Source of the DNA: Mycolicibacterium goodii
GTDB lineage: Bacteria; Actinomycetota; Actinomycetes; Mycobacteriales; Mycobacteriaceae
Assembly: GCF_001187505.1 (NCBI RefSeq)
Contig: NZ_CP012150.1
Span: forward strand, 2,480,001-2,544,000
DNA: 64,000 nucleotides
Reading direction: 5' to 3'
The notes beneath the pieces were generated by a model that saw only the letters and a program-made list of their open reading frames with translations, searched no databases and was not told the origin of the DNA. The position numbers were made by a program, and so were the translations under genes. Every line of letters begins with the position of its first letter. Positions within the stretch are counted from its first letter, which is position 1. This document shows, piece after piece, positions 17,551-27,220 of the stretch.

Positions 17551-17643
17551 TCAACAGCAGCAACAACAACAGCAGCAGCCCGCGACGCGGCACAGATCGA
17601 CTGCGCGGCGCTTGATGAGCACAAGCTCAATGCGGGCGGACAC
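17551..17643 (-). CDS. Leaderless poly-cysteine upstream ORF (attenuator peptide)
   Basis: GTG 17643 starts a 30-residue peptide ending '...DLCRVAG' plus eight Cys in a row (TGC TGC TGT TGT TGT TGC TGC TGT) and TGA. A TAAGCT box at 17651-17656 lies 7 nt before the GTG, so the ORF is leaderless. Poly-cysteine leaderless ORFs are an established class of cysteine-responsive attenuators in mycobacteria: stalling at Cys codons relieves repression of the downstream sulfur genes. The next gene, DUF4395, starts 91 nt after the stop. Confidence 0.85.
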   Translation of the reverse strand: MSARIELVLIKRRAVDLCRVAGCCCCCCCC

Positions 17644-17650
17644 GTGCGAC

Positions 17651-17656
17651 AGCTTA
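17651..17656 (-). promoter_or_regulatory. -10 box of the poly-Cys/cysA2 operon
   Basis: TAAGCT on the minus strand, followed by 7 nt and the GTG of the poly-Cys ORF. It places the transcription start on the start codon. Confidence 0.6.
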
Positions 17657-17672
17657 CCCAATGACCCGCGGG

Positions 17673-18131
17673 TCAAGCCAACAGCGGTTCCACCGCGGTG
17701 CGCAGGTCAGCGGCCTTGGGCACGCCGCTGGTGCGGTACCGCTGGTGGCCGTGGGCGTCGAAGATGAACGTCGTCGGCAACGACAGCACCGAAAGACGCT
17801 TGGCCGCCTCGGGATTGGCGTCCATGTCGATCTCGACGTGCGCGACGGCGGGCAACTCGGCGCACACCTGGTCGACCACGCGGCGCACACCGGCGCACGG
17901 CCCGCACCACTCGGCGGTGAAATGCAGGATCGTCGGGCCGGTGCGCGACAGCCCCAGTTCGTCGCGGTTGCGTTCGGCATCGGCATCGGCACCGGCACCG
18001 GCACCGTCGGCGTCCCCCGCCCGGACCGCACGCACGACGCCCGACCGCCGGGTCAGCAGCCGACCGATCAGATACGCCAGGACCAGAGCAGCGATCAGCA
18101 CCGCGATCGCTGCCGACATCGATGGGCTCAT
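17673..18131 (-). CDS. Membrane-anchored thioredoxin-like protein
   Basis: A 152-residue protein: an N-terminal membrane helix ('AAIAVLIAALVLAYLIGRLL'), an Ala/Asp/Gly-rich linker, then a thioredoxin domain with active site WCGPC in 'FTAEWCGPCAGV' and cis-Pro region 'LSLPTTFIF'. It corresponds to ThiX (Rv0816c) by position. It may reduce disulfides at the membrane or outside. ATG 18131 overlaps the lmeA stop (ATGA), so the two genes are coupled. Confidence 0.88.
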   Translation of the reverse strand: MSPSMSAAIAVLIAALVLAYLIGRLLTRRSGVVRAVRAGDADGAGAGADADAERNRDELGLSRTGPTILHFTAEWCGPCAGVRRVVDQVCAELPAVAHVEIDMDANPEAAKRLSVLSLPTTFIFDAHGHQRYRTSGVPKAADLRTAVEPLLA

Positions 18132-18943
18132 GTCTGTCGAAACCCCGCCAGGTCGATGGTCGTTCCCTCGGCGATCCCTTCGATGATGATGTCGGATCCG
18201 CGGGCGCCCTGGCTGGTCGGTGCGATGCCGAACGGCAGCCTCAGACCGGGGATGGTGTTGCTGAACTCGGCCAGCACCGCCGCGGTCTTGTCGTCGGACA
18301 CCGGTTCGTCGGCGGTGTTCGGGCCGGTGAGGATGCCGGTCGCGGTGAGCACCAGGGTGGTCTGATCGGGTCCGTCCAGCGACAGGTCGACCGCGACGCT
18401 GACCCGTTTGTCCAGGCCCGACGCCTTTGGGGTGCCCGTGAAGACGAGTCCCTTGCTGCTGGAGATGCCGGATTCGGTGGTGCCGCCGGTGGCGTCGTTG
18501 GTGTCCCGCGACGGCGCCTCCACCAGCAGGTCGTCGATACCCATGTAGCGACCCACGTGGGTGGAGTCGATGATGATGCGGCTCTCCACCTCGCCGACCG
18601 GCAGCGGGGCGTCCGCACGGATCAGCCACGACGCGTCGGTGATGTCGACGCTGTGCAGCGTGGACTCCAGCGACACCTTGCCGGTGACGGGATGTTCGAG
18701 GCCGTTGGCGCGGATCTCGATCTCGTTGTACATGTGGTCGCGGGCCTGCGGGATGAACGGGAACCCGAGGATCGCCACCCACGGGTCCCAGTCGAGGGAC
18801 GCGGCCTCGCGGACCGTCCGGGCGAGGCGATACTCGGCATAGATGGCTGCTCCGAAATCGGTGCCGACGGCACCGACGACGAGCGCAGCGACCGCCGCCA
18901 CGAACCCGACCACCAGTCTGCGCACCGGGACATTGTTGCCCAC
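18128..18943 (-). CDS. lmeA: LmeA-family phospholipid-binding periplasmic protein
   Basis: A 271-residue exported protein of the DUF2993 family. In M. smegmatis and M. tuberculosis (Rv0817c) LmeA is needed for full elongation of the lipomannan mannan chain and binds phospholipids. The signal segment is 'LVVGFVAAVAALVVGAVG' near residues 10-27; the mature part has repeated beta-strand segments such as 'GKVSLESTLHSVDITDASW'. Divergent from glnR. Confidence 0.88.
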   Translation of the reverse strand: MGNNVPVRRLVVGFVAAVAALVVGAVGTDFGAAIYAEYRLARTVREAASLDWDPWVAILGFPFIPQARDHMYNEIEIRANGLEHPVTGKVSLESTLHSVDITDASWLIRADAPLPVGEVESRIIIDSTHVGRYMGIDDLLVEAPSRDTNDATGGTTESGISSSKGLVFTGTPKASGLDKRVSVAVDLSLDGPDQTTLVLTATGILTGPNTADEPVSDDKTAAVLAEFSNTIPGLRLPFGIAPTSQGARGSDIIIEGIAEGTTIDLAGFRQT

Positions 18944-19007
18944 TGAACCGGCAAGGATCGGCTCGGCGCGGCTAACCGGCAGGTGAGGCGTTATCGTTAG
19001 GAGACTA

Positions 19008-19091
19008 ATGGCCGGTAACGGCTACATGTCAGCGATGAATCCGGAAGATCACCCGACACCGGCGTCCGTGTTCTCCCGCAGAGATTCCTGA
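19008..19091 (+). CDS. 27-codon uORF in the glnR leader
   Basis: ATG 19008 begins a 27-residue ORF ([20 protein letters not shown]...), ending 16 nt before the glnR TTG. It has a good AGGAG 4 nt upstream. It is in a different frame from glnR. It may be a translated regulator of glnR, a small protein, or merely leader sequence; I rank it as plausible. Confidence 0.35.
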   Translation: MAGNGYMSAMNPEDHPTPASVFSRRDS

Positions 19092-19107
19092 CGAGCCGGG
19101 AGGACTG

Positions 19108-20783
<1,676 letters not shown>

Positions 20784-20811
20784 CCCGCTCAGCTGTGAAC
20801 ACGCTGAACGT

Positions 20812-20829
20812 GTTCACCCCACGTTCACC
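20812..20829 (+). promoter_or_regulatory. PHO box direct repeat upstream of pstS
   Basis: Two GTTCACC heptamers begin at 20812 and 20823, exactly 11 nt apart, the repeat unit of actinobacterial PHO boxes. They lie 81 bp before the pstS start, after the end of mshD. In M. smegmatis pstSCAB is induced by SenX3-RegX3 under phosphate starvation, and this is the likely RegX3 site. Confidence 0.75.
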
Positions 20830-20909
20830 CGTTGTCCCGAATCCGTCCATGAGCGGCGAATACGTTGCCGGGGAGTCTGAAGCCGTCAACGGAAAGTGGG
20901 ACACGACAC

Positions 20910-22046
20910 GTGAAGCTCAACAGCATGGGCCGGAAGATTGGCAGGCCGGTTGGTATCGCCGCGGCGACCATCGCGGCGCTCACGCTCAGCGCGTGCGGCA
21001 GCGACAACAACGCTCCGGCCACCGGCACCTCGGGCGCGGCCACCTCCGGCAGCGCCGCATCGGCCGAGTGCGGTGGCAAGAACTCGCTGACGGCAGAGGG
21101 GTCGACCGCACAACAGAACGCGATCGCCGAGTTCAACAAGGCCTGGGGCCAGGTGTGCGCAGGCAAGAACCTCTCCTACAACCCCACCGGATCCGGCGCC
21201 GGGCGTGAACAGTTCATCGCCAAGCAGGTCGACATCGCGGGCTCGGACTCGGCGCTCAGCGGTGATCAGGTGGCCGCGGCGGCCGAACGTTGCGGTGGCA
21301 ACCCGGCCTGGAACCTGCCGCTGGTGTTCGGTCCGGTGGCGATGGCCTACAACATCGAGGGCGTCGACAAGCTGGTGCTCAACGGTGACCTGCTGGCAAA
21401 GATCTTCCAAGGCCAGATCACCAAGTGGAACGACCCGGCGATCGCGGCGCTCAACGAGGGCACCACGCTGCCCGACTCCGCGATCACACCCATCTACCGC
21501 TCGGATTCCTCCGGCACCACCGACAACTTCCAGAAGTACCTCACCGCCGCCGCGCCGCAGTCGTGGACCAAGGGCGACGGCAGCGAGTTCAACGGAGGCG
21601 CGGGCGAGGGTGCCCAGAAGTCCTCGGGTGTGGTGCAGGCCGTGCAGGCGACGCCGGGTTCGATCGGCTACGTCGAGAAGGGCTTCGCCCAGCAGGCCGG
21701 GCTGCCCTATGCGCAGATCGACAGCGGTGCCGGTGCGGTCGAGCTGACCGACGAGTCGGCCGCCAAGGCCATCGACGCCGCAAAGTTCGCGGCCGAGGGC
21801 AACGACCTGGCACTCGACCTGAACTCGCTGTACGGCACGAAGGAGGCCGGCGCCTACCCGCTGGTGCTCGCCACCTACGAGATCGTGTGCTCCAAGGGTT
21901 ATGACGCCGACACCGCGGCCGCGGTGAAGTCGTTCCTGACCGTGGCCGCCAACGACGGGCAGGCCAACCTCTCGGCCGCCGGCTATGTGCCGCTGCCCAA
22001 CGCCTTCAAAGAGCGCTTGCTCACTTCCATCGATGCGATCAGCTAG
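20910..22046 (+). CDS. pstS: Phosphate-binding lipoprotein PstS
   Basis: High-affinity phosphate receptor of the Pst ABC transporter, anchored outside the membrane. The 378-residue protein has a signal peptide with lipobox 'LTLSAC', then the phosphate-binding motifs 'LTAEGSTAQQNAI', 'YNPTGSGAGREQFIAKQVDI', 'AGSDSALSG' and 'YRSDSSGTTDNFQKYL'. GTG 20910 is chosen; ATG 20925 is an alternative that keeps the signal peptide. First gene of pstSCAB. Confidence 0.95.
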   Translation: MKLNSMGRKIGRPVGIAAATIAALTLSACGSDNNAPATGTSGAATSGSAASAECGGKNSLTAEGSTAQQNAIAEFNKAWGQVCAGKNLSYNPTGSGAGREQFIAKQVDIAGSDSALSGDQVAAAAERCGGNPAWNLPLVFGPVAMAYNIEGVDKLVLNGDLLAKIFQGQITKWNDPAIAALNEGTTLPDSAITPIYRSDSSGTTDNFQKYLTAAAPQSWTKGDGSEFNGGAGEGAQKSSGVVQAVQATPGSIGYVEKGFAQQAGLPYAQIDSGAGAVELTDESAAKAIDAAKFAAEGNDLALDLNSLYGTKEAGAYPLVLATYEIVCSKGYDADTAAAVKSFLTVAANDGQANLSAAGYVPLPNAFKERLLTSIDAIS

Positions 22047-22094
22047 TCAGCTGGATTTGCAGAACGAATCTGGTGAGGATGGATTTCGGAACAC

Positions 22095-23150
22095 ATGACC
22101 GACAGGTTCCCCGACGGGATAACAGTGACAACACCGAATCCAGCTGACTCAGGGTCAGGGGAGACGCTCGCGTCCCCCTTCCCCGAGCCGGATCCCACCC
22201 CCACCAACCCATCCAAGGGAGCCAAGGTCCGCCCGGCGGACCGGATCTTCCAGGGGCTCGCCGAGGGTTCGGGCATCCTGATCGTCGCGCTCATCGCGGC
22301 GATCGGGGTGTTCCTGCTCATGCGCGCGATCCCGGCGCTCGCCCGCAACGAGGAGAACTTCTTCCTCTACGGCGGCAACTGGGTCACCACCGACACCTCC
22401 GCGATGCATTTCGGCATCTTCGACCTGCTGCAGGTCACGGTGTTCGTGTCGGTGTTCGCGCTGGTGCTGGCCATGCCGGTGGCGCTGGGCATCGCGATCT
22501 TTCTGACCCAGTACGCGCCGCGCCGGCTGGCCGGTCCGCTGGCGTACATGGTCGACCTGCTCGCGGCCGTGCCCTCCATCGTGTACGGCGTGTGGGGCCT
22601 GTACGTGCTGGCCCCGGTGCTGAAGCCGTTCGCGGTGTGGCTCAACGAGGATCTGGGCTGGTTCTTCCTGTTCTCGACCGGCAACGCATCGGTCGCGGGC
22701 GGCGGCACGATCTTCACGGCGGGCATCGTGCTGGCGGTCATGATCCTGCCGATCATCACGGCGGTGACGCGTGAGGTGTTCATGCAGACCCCGCGTGGCC
22801 AGATCGAGGCCGCGCTGGCGCTCGGCGCGACGCGGTGGGAGGTCGTGCGCACCACGGTGCTGCCGTTCGGCTTGTCGGGCTACATCAGCGGCGCCATGCT
22901 CGGCCTGGGCCGCGCGCTCGGTGAGACCATCGCGCTGCTGATCATCCTGCGCGGCACCCAGACCGCGTTCGGCTGGTCGCTGTTCGACGGCGGATACACC
23001 TTCGCCAGCAAGATCGCCGCCACGGCAAGCGAATTCAACGACCAGTTCAAGGCGGGTGCCTACATCGCCGCGGGTCTGGTCCTGTTCATCCTCACCTTCG
23101 TCGTGAACTCGCTGGCACGTGCCGCGGTCGGCGGGAAGGGACGCGTATGA
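22095..23150 (+). CDS. pstC: Phosphate ABC transporter permease PstC
   Basis: A 351-residue inner-membrane permease with six hydrophobic segments and the permease EAA loop '[20 protein letters not shown]' followed by '[16 protein letters not shown]'. The N-terminal ~55 residues are Pro/Ser-rich and cytoplasmic. It follows pstS by 48 nt and overlaps pstA by ATGA. Confidence 0.95.
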   Translation: MTDRFPDGITVTTPNPADSGSGETLASPFPEPDPTPTNPSKGAKVRPADRIFQGLAEGSGILIVALIAAIGVFLLMRAIPALARNEENFFLYGGNWVTTDTSAMHFGIFDLLQVTVFVSVFALVLAMPVALGIAIFLTQYAPRRLAGPLAYMVDLLAAVPSIVYGVWGLYVLAPVLKPFAVWLNEDLGWFFLFSTGNASVAGGGTIFTAGIVLAVMILPIITAVTREVFMQTPRGQIEAALALGATRWEVVRTTVLPFGLSGYISGAMLGLGRALGETIALLIILRGTQTAFGWSLFDGGYTFASKIAATASEFNDQFKAGAYIAAGLVLFILTFVVNSLARAAVGGKGRV

Positions 23151-24073
23151 CCACGTCGACGACGTCAACACTCGAACAGCCGGTGAAGGCCCCGGCGTTC
23201 CAGGGTGTGAGCCTGCGGCGCAAGCTGACCGATCACACCGCAACGGCGCTGGTGACCAGCTCGGTGCTGATCGCGCTGATCCCGCTGCTGTGGGTGCTGT
23301 ACTCGGTCATCACCAAGGGGATCCATGCGGTGACCTCGCCGACGTGGTTCACCAACTCGCAGGCCGGGATGACGGCGTTCTCCCCGGGCGGCGGTGTCTA
23401 CCACGCGATCGTCGGCACGGTCCTGCAGGGACTGGTGTGCTCGGTGATCTCCATCCCGATCGGTGTCATGGTCGCGGTGTACCTCGTCGAGTACGCGGGG
23501 AATTCGCGTCTGGGCAAGATCACCACCTTCATGGTCGACATCCTCACCGGTGTGCCGTCCATCGTCGCGGCGTTGTTCATCTATGCGCTGTGGGTCGCGA
23601 CCCTGGGTTTCCAGCGGTCCGGCTTCGCGGTGTCACTGTCGTTGGTGCTGCTGATGATCCCGGTGATCGTGCGCGCCACCGAGGAGATGCTACGCATCGT
23701 GCCGATGGATCTGCGTGAGGCCAGTTACGCACTGGGCGTGCCGAAGTGGAAGACGATCGTGCGCATCGTGGTCCCGACGGCGCTGTCGGGCATCGTCACC
23801 GGTGTGATGCTGTCGCTGGCCCGCGTGATGGGCGAGACCGCGCCGCTGCTGGTGCTGGTCGGCTACGCCCAGGCGATGAACTTCGACATCTTCAGCGGTT
23901 TCATGGGCTCGCTGCCCGGCATGATGTACGACCAGATCTCGGCAGGCGCTGGGGCCAATCCGGTGCCCACCGACCGGCTGTGGGGTGCGGCGCTCACGCT
24001 GATCCTGCTGATCGCCCTGCTGAACATCGGCGCGCGTTTCGTCGCGAAACTCTTTGTCCCGAAGAAGGTTTAG
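23147..24073 (+). CDS. pstA: Phosphate ABC transporter permease PstA
   Basis: A 308-residue inner-membrane permease that pairs with PstC. It has the EAA loop '[20 protein letters not shown]' and '[16 protein letters not shown]'. The start overlaps the pstC stop by 4 nt, indicating coupled translation and equal subunit amounts. pstB follows after 8 nt. Confidence 0.95.
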   Translation: MTTSTTSTLEQPVKAPAFQGVSLRRKLTDHTATALVTSSVLIALIPLLWVLYSVITKGIHAVTSPTWFTNSQAGMTAFSPGGGVYHAIVGTVLQGLVCSVISIPIGVMVAVYLVEYAGNSRLGKITTFMVDILTGVPSIVAALFIYALWVATLGFQRSGFAVSLSLVLLMIPVIVRATEEMLRIVPMDLREASYALGVPKWKTIVRIVVPTALSGIVTGVMLSLARVMGETAPLLVLVGYAQAMNFDIFSGFMGSLPGMMYDQISAGAGANPVPTDRLWGAALTLILLIALLNIGARFVAKLFVPKKV

Positions 24074-24081
24074 GAACTCCC

Positions 24082-24858
24082 ATGGCCAAACGGCTCGATC
24101 TCAAAGACGTCAACATCTACTACGGCGCGTTCCATGCGGTTGCCGACGTGTCACTGGCGGTGCAGCCGCGCAGCGTCACGGCGTTCATCGGCCCGTCGGG
24201 CTGCGGCAAGTCCACGGTTCTGCGCACGCTCAACCGCATGCACGAGGTGATCCCCGGCGCGCGCGTCGAGGGCTCGGTGCTGCTCGACGGCGAGGACATC
24301 TACGGTCCGGGTGTGGACCCGGTGGGTGTCCGCAAGACCATCGGCATGGTGTTTCAGCGTCCGAACCCGTTCCCCACCATGTCGATTCGCGACAACGTGG
24401 TGGCGGGCCTGAAGCTGCAGGGTGTGCGCAACAAGAAGACTCTCGACGAGGTGGCCGAGCGCTCGCTGCGCGGGGCGAACCTGTGGAACGAGGTCAAAGA
24501 CCGGCTCGACAAACCGGGCGGTGGCCTGTCCGGTGGCCAGCAGCAGCGTCTGTGCATCGCGCGTGCGATCGCGGTGCAGCCCGATGTGCTGCTGATGGAC
24601 GAGCCGTGCTCGGCGCTCGACCCGATCTCGACGCTGGCGATCGAAGACCTGATCTCGACGCTCAAGCTGGACTACACGATCGTCATCGTCACGCACAACA
24701 TGCAGCAGGCCGCCCGGGTCAGCGATCAGACCGCGTTCTTCAATCTCGAGGCCACCGGCAAACCGGGCAGGCTCATCGAGATCGACGACACCGAGAAGAT
24801 CTTCTCCAACCCCAGCCAGAAGGCGACCGAGGACTACATCTCCGGCCGTTTCGGCTGA
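24082..24858 (+). CDS. pstB: Phosphate ABC transporter ATPase PstB
   Basis: A 258-residue ATPase that powers phosphate import (PhoT in M. tuberculosis, Rv0820). Walker A is 'GPSGCGKST' near residue 37, the Q-loop '[11 protein letters not shown]', ABC signature 'LSGGQQQR' and Walker B '[12 protein letters not shown]', then the H-loop 'VTHNMQQA'. ATG 24082 was chosen because the protein begins with the conserved '[15 protein letters not shown]'; the longer frame lies inside pstA. Confidence 0.96.
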   Translation: MAKRLDLKDVNIYYGAFHAVADVSLAVQPRSVTAFIGPSGCGKSTVLRTLNRMHEVIPGARVEGSVLLDGEDIYGPGVDPVGVRKTIGMVFQRPNPFPTMSIRDNVVAGLKLQGVRNKKTLDEVAERSLRGANLWNEVKDRLDKPGGGLSGGQQQRLCIARAIAVQPDVLLMDEPCSALDPISTLAIEDLISTLKLDYTIVIVTHNMQQAARVSDQTAFFNLEATGKPGRLIEIDDTEKIFSNPSQKATEDYISGRFG

Positions 24859-24879
24859 CCTGCCCGGCGGCCGGGACGC

Positions 24880-25851
24880 TCAGGGGGTCACCACCACCCG
24901 CGTGCCCGACGGTGCCGATTCGGTCCAGATGCGCTCGATGTCGGACAGCGGGCGCGCCTGCGTCCGCAGCTCGATCTCACCGGCAGCCGCCATGGACAGC
25001 AGTTTCGGCAGGGCCTCGGTGTTGGCCTGCTGCCAGACCTGCGGTGGCACGCTGCCGAGTCCCACGCCGGTGGCGGTGATGCCCGCGGCGCGCAGCACGG
25101 CGGCGTCCAGCGTCACGGTCGCGCCTGCCATCGAGCCGACCTGGACGTAGCGGGTGGCGTGGAACGTGCCTGCGGGGGTGGCCGCGGCGAGCGCGCCGAA
25201 CACCTGCTCGGCGGGTTCGCCCCACAGATAGTCCAGGACCGCGTCGAAGGGCCGCGCGGCGTGCAGTTCGGTCACCCGCGCGGCGAGATCGTCCTCGCCG
25301 AGCCGGATCGTCTGCGCCCCGGTCGATCCCAACCACTGCAACCGGTCGGCGTCGCGACCCGCGGCGACCACCGCACCCGCGCCGAACATCGATCGGGCCA
25401 ACTGGGTGGCCAACGATCCGGTCACGCCGGTGGCGCCGAGCACCAGGACGTGATCACCGGGTTTGACCGCCGCGGCATATGACAGCGTGATCCACGCCGA
25501 GGTGCCAGGGTTCGGCAGGGCGGCCGCGGTCACCGAATCCAGGCGCTCCGGGACCTCGACGGCTCGGTCGGGGTCGATGAGCGCGCGTTCGGCCAGCATG
25601 CCGCCCGATCCGAGGCCGACGGCGCAGACCCGCCTGCCATCTGCCAGCCGGGCCACCCCGTCGAACCCGGGGACCATGGGAAGCTGCATGGTCTTGGCGG
25701 CGTAGTGCTTTCCCGAGGCGATCCCCTTGGTCAGGTTGGTGAGCGCGCAGGCTTCGACATCGGCGACCACGGTGCCTTCGCCGGGCTGCGGTTCGGGCAG
25801 ATCGGCGTAGACGGGTCCCTGACCCCAGGCGTTGACGACGGCGGCTTTCAT
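24880..25851 (-). CDS. Zinc-independent quinone oxidoreductase-like (MDR) protein
   Basis: A 323-residue medium-chain dehydrogenase/reductase. The NAD(P)H-binding loop is 'VLVLGATGVTGSLATQLA' and the family-typical 'AALPNPGTSAWITL' precedes it; the zinc-ligand Cys cluster of alcohol dehydrogenases is absent. ATG 25851 opens with 'MKAAVVNAWGQGP'. It is divergent from a MarR-type regulator and separated from it by a strong palindrome, so it is probably the regulator's main target. Substrate unknown. Confidence 0.85.
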   Translation of the reverse strand: MKAAVVNAWGQGPVYADLPEPQPGEGTVVADVEACALTNLTKGIASGKHYAAKTMQLPMVPGFDGVARLADGRRVCAVGLGSGGMLAERALIDPDRAVEVPERLDSVTAAALPNPGTSAWITLSYAAAVKPGDHVLVLGATGVTGSLATQLARSMFGAGAVVAAGRDADRLQWLGSTGAQTIRLGEDDLAARVTELHAARPFDAVLDYLWGEPAEQVFGALAAATPAGTFHATRYVQVGSMAGATVTLDAAVLRAAGITATGVGLGSVPPQVWQQANTEALPKLLSMAAAGEIELRTQARPLSDIERIWTESAPSGTRVVVTP

Positions 25852-25875
25852 GGCTGTCCCCCTTGGTTTCCGCGG

Positions 25876-25899
25876 ATATGGTTTCTTCAGAAACCATAT
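25876..25899. promoter_or_regulatory. MarR operator palindrome
   Basis: A perfect inverted repeat: ATATGGTTTC (25876-25885), TTCA, GAAACCATAT (25890-25899), in the divergent promoter between the oxidoreductase and the MarR gene. A further copy of ATATGGTTTC lies at 25932-25941 with an imperfect partner GAAAACC, overlapping the MarR start codon. Two sites suggest the regulator represses both genes. Confidence 0.8.
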
Positions 25900-25933
25900 T
25901 GCCACTATCCGCGGCCGGGGCGGGCGGGGCAAT

Positions 25934-26479
25934 ATGGTTTCCGTGAAAACCAAAGGCCGGTTGGTCGATGGCATCACCGCCCTCATCCGCGAGGTCGGCG
26001 ACCGGTTCGACGACCAGGACGAGGACGGCGACGCCGAACGCGACTTCGTCGCATCGCGCTGCCCGGAGAACCTCAGACGCTCCGCGCGGGCGCTGCCGAC
26101 GCTGTCGATCCACCTGCTCGACACCATCGCCGAGGAACCGGTCAGCGTGGTCGGACTCGCCACCAAGACCGGCCTGCTCAAGGGCACGGTGTCCAAACAC
26201 GTCCAGCGTCTGGTGGAGGCCGGCCTGGTCGTGCGCACGCCGGTCCCGGGCAACCGCAAGGAGATCGAGCTGCGCCCCAGTGCCGACGGCGAGCTGGTGG
26301 CCGCCGCGCACCGGGAACTGCACGCCGAGATGAACCGCGGCTGGCACGACTTCCTGATGCGCTACACGGCGAGCGAACTGCAGGTGCTCACCAAGGTCCT
26401 GCGCGATCTGGCGACCGCGCAGAAGGTGGGAGTGCGGCTGGTGGCGGCGGATCAGCCGTCCGCCGACGCTAAGAGGTGA
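25934..26479 (+). CDS. MarR-type transcriptional regulator
   Basis: A 181-residue winged-helix protein: 'TLSIHLLDTIAEEPVSVVGL', 'LLKGTVSKHVQRLVEAGLVV' (recognition helix) and a wing 'TPVPGNRKEIELRPSADG'. ATG 25934 starts inside an operator half-site; GTG 25943 is an alternative start. It is divergent from the quinone oxidoreductase. Its stop lies in a tandem 13-bp duplication (cgctaagaggtga twice) whose second copy holds the phoU stop on the other strand. Confidence 0.85.
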   Translation: MVSVKTKGRLVDGITALIREVGDRFDDQDEDGDAERDFVASRCPENLRRSARALPTLSIHLLDTIAEEPVSVVGLATKTGLLKGTVSKHVQRLVEAGLVVRTPVPGNRKEIELRPSADGELVAAAHRELHAEMNRGWHDFLMRYTASELQVLTKVLRDLATAQKVGVRLVAADQPSADAKR

Positions 26480-26481
26480 CG

Positions 26482-27144
26482 CTAAGAGGTGACCTTGTCG
26501 CCGTCGGGATAGCTGCCGGTGACCTGGAAGATGACCCGGCGGGCCACCTCCACCGCATGGTCGGCGAAACGCTCGTAGAACCGGCTCAGCAACGTGACGT
26601 CGACCGCGGCCATCACGCCGTGCTTCCACTCCCGGTCCATCAGCACGGTGAACAGGTGACCGTGCAGATCGTCCATCGCGTCGTCTTCCTCCTGGATCCG
26701 GGCGGCCTTCTCCGGATCCCGAGTGATCAGCACCTCGCGCGCGGCGTGCCCGAGCTCGACGGCGACGCGGCCCATCTCCGCGAAGTAGCCGTTGACCTCC
26801 TCGGGCAGCGCATGCTGGGGATGGCGCCTGCGGGCGATCTTCGCGACATGCAGCGCGAGGGCGCCCATGCGGTCGACATCGGCGATGATCTGGATCGCGC
26901 TCACCACGGTGCGAAGGTCGCCTGCCACCGGGGCCTGCAGCGCGAGCAGCACGAACGCCGACTCCTCGGCCTGCGCGCTGAGCGTCGTCATCTTCTCGTG
27001 GTCGCTGATCACCTGCTCGGCCAGTACCAGATCGGCTTGCAGCAAGGACTGGGTGGCACGCTCCATCGCCGTACCCGCCAACTCGCACATCGCGCCGAGC
27101 TGGTCGTTCAGAGACGCAAGCTGCTCATGATACTGGATCCGCAT
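26482..27144 (-). CDS. phoU: Phosphate-signalling protein PhoU
   Basis: A 220-residue all-helical protein made of two repeated PhoU domains with metal-binding acidic motifs ('[20 protein letters not shown]', '[14 protein letters not shown]'). In mycobacteria (PhoY2, Rv0821c) it holds the SenX3-RegX3 response off when phosphate is plentiful and affects persistence. It lies near pstSCAB but on the opposite strand, with two unrelated genes between, so it is not part of the pst operon. Confidence 0.93.
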   Translation of the reverse strand: MRIQYHEQLASLNDQLGAMCELAGTAMERATQSLLQADLVLAEQVISDHEKMTTLSAQAEESAFVLLALQAPVAGDLRTVVSAIQIIADVDRMGALALHVAKIARRRHPQHALPEEVNGYFAEMGRVAVELGHAAREVLITRDPEKAARIQEEDDAMDDLHGHLFTVLMDREWKHGVMAAVDVTLLSRFYERFADHAVEVARRVIFQVTGSYPDGDKVTS

Positions 27145-27220
27145 GCACCCAGATTATGCGGTGAACAGCCGTTCAGTCACGAAGCTGCTGGTGAACGCCC
27201 GATGAATGGCGTCCGTCGGA

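Noticed and set aside
22155..23243. Long minus-strand ORF of 362 codons across pstC
   Set aside because: Antisense to a clear permease; the translation is Arg/His/Asp-rich and has no recognisable domain.
26464..26490. Tandem 13-bp duplication as an attachment site
   Set aside because: A simple adjacent duplication covering two convergent stop codons, with no mobile genes nearby.
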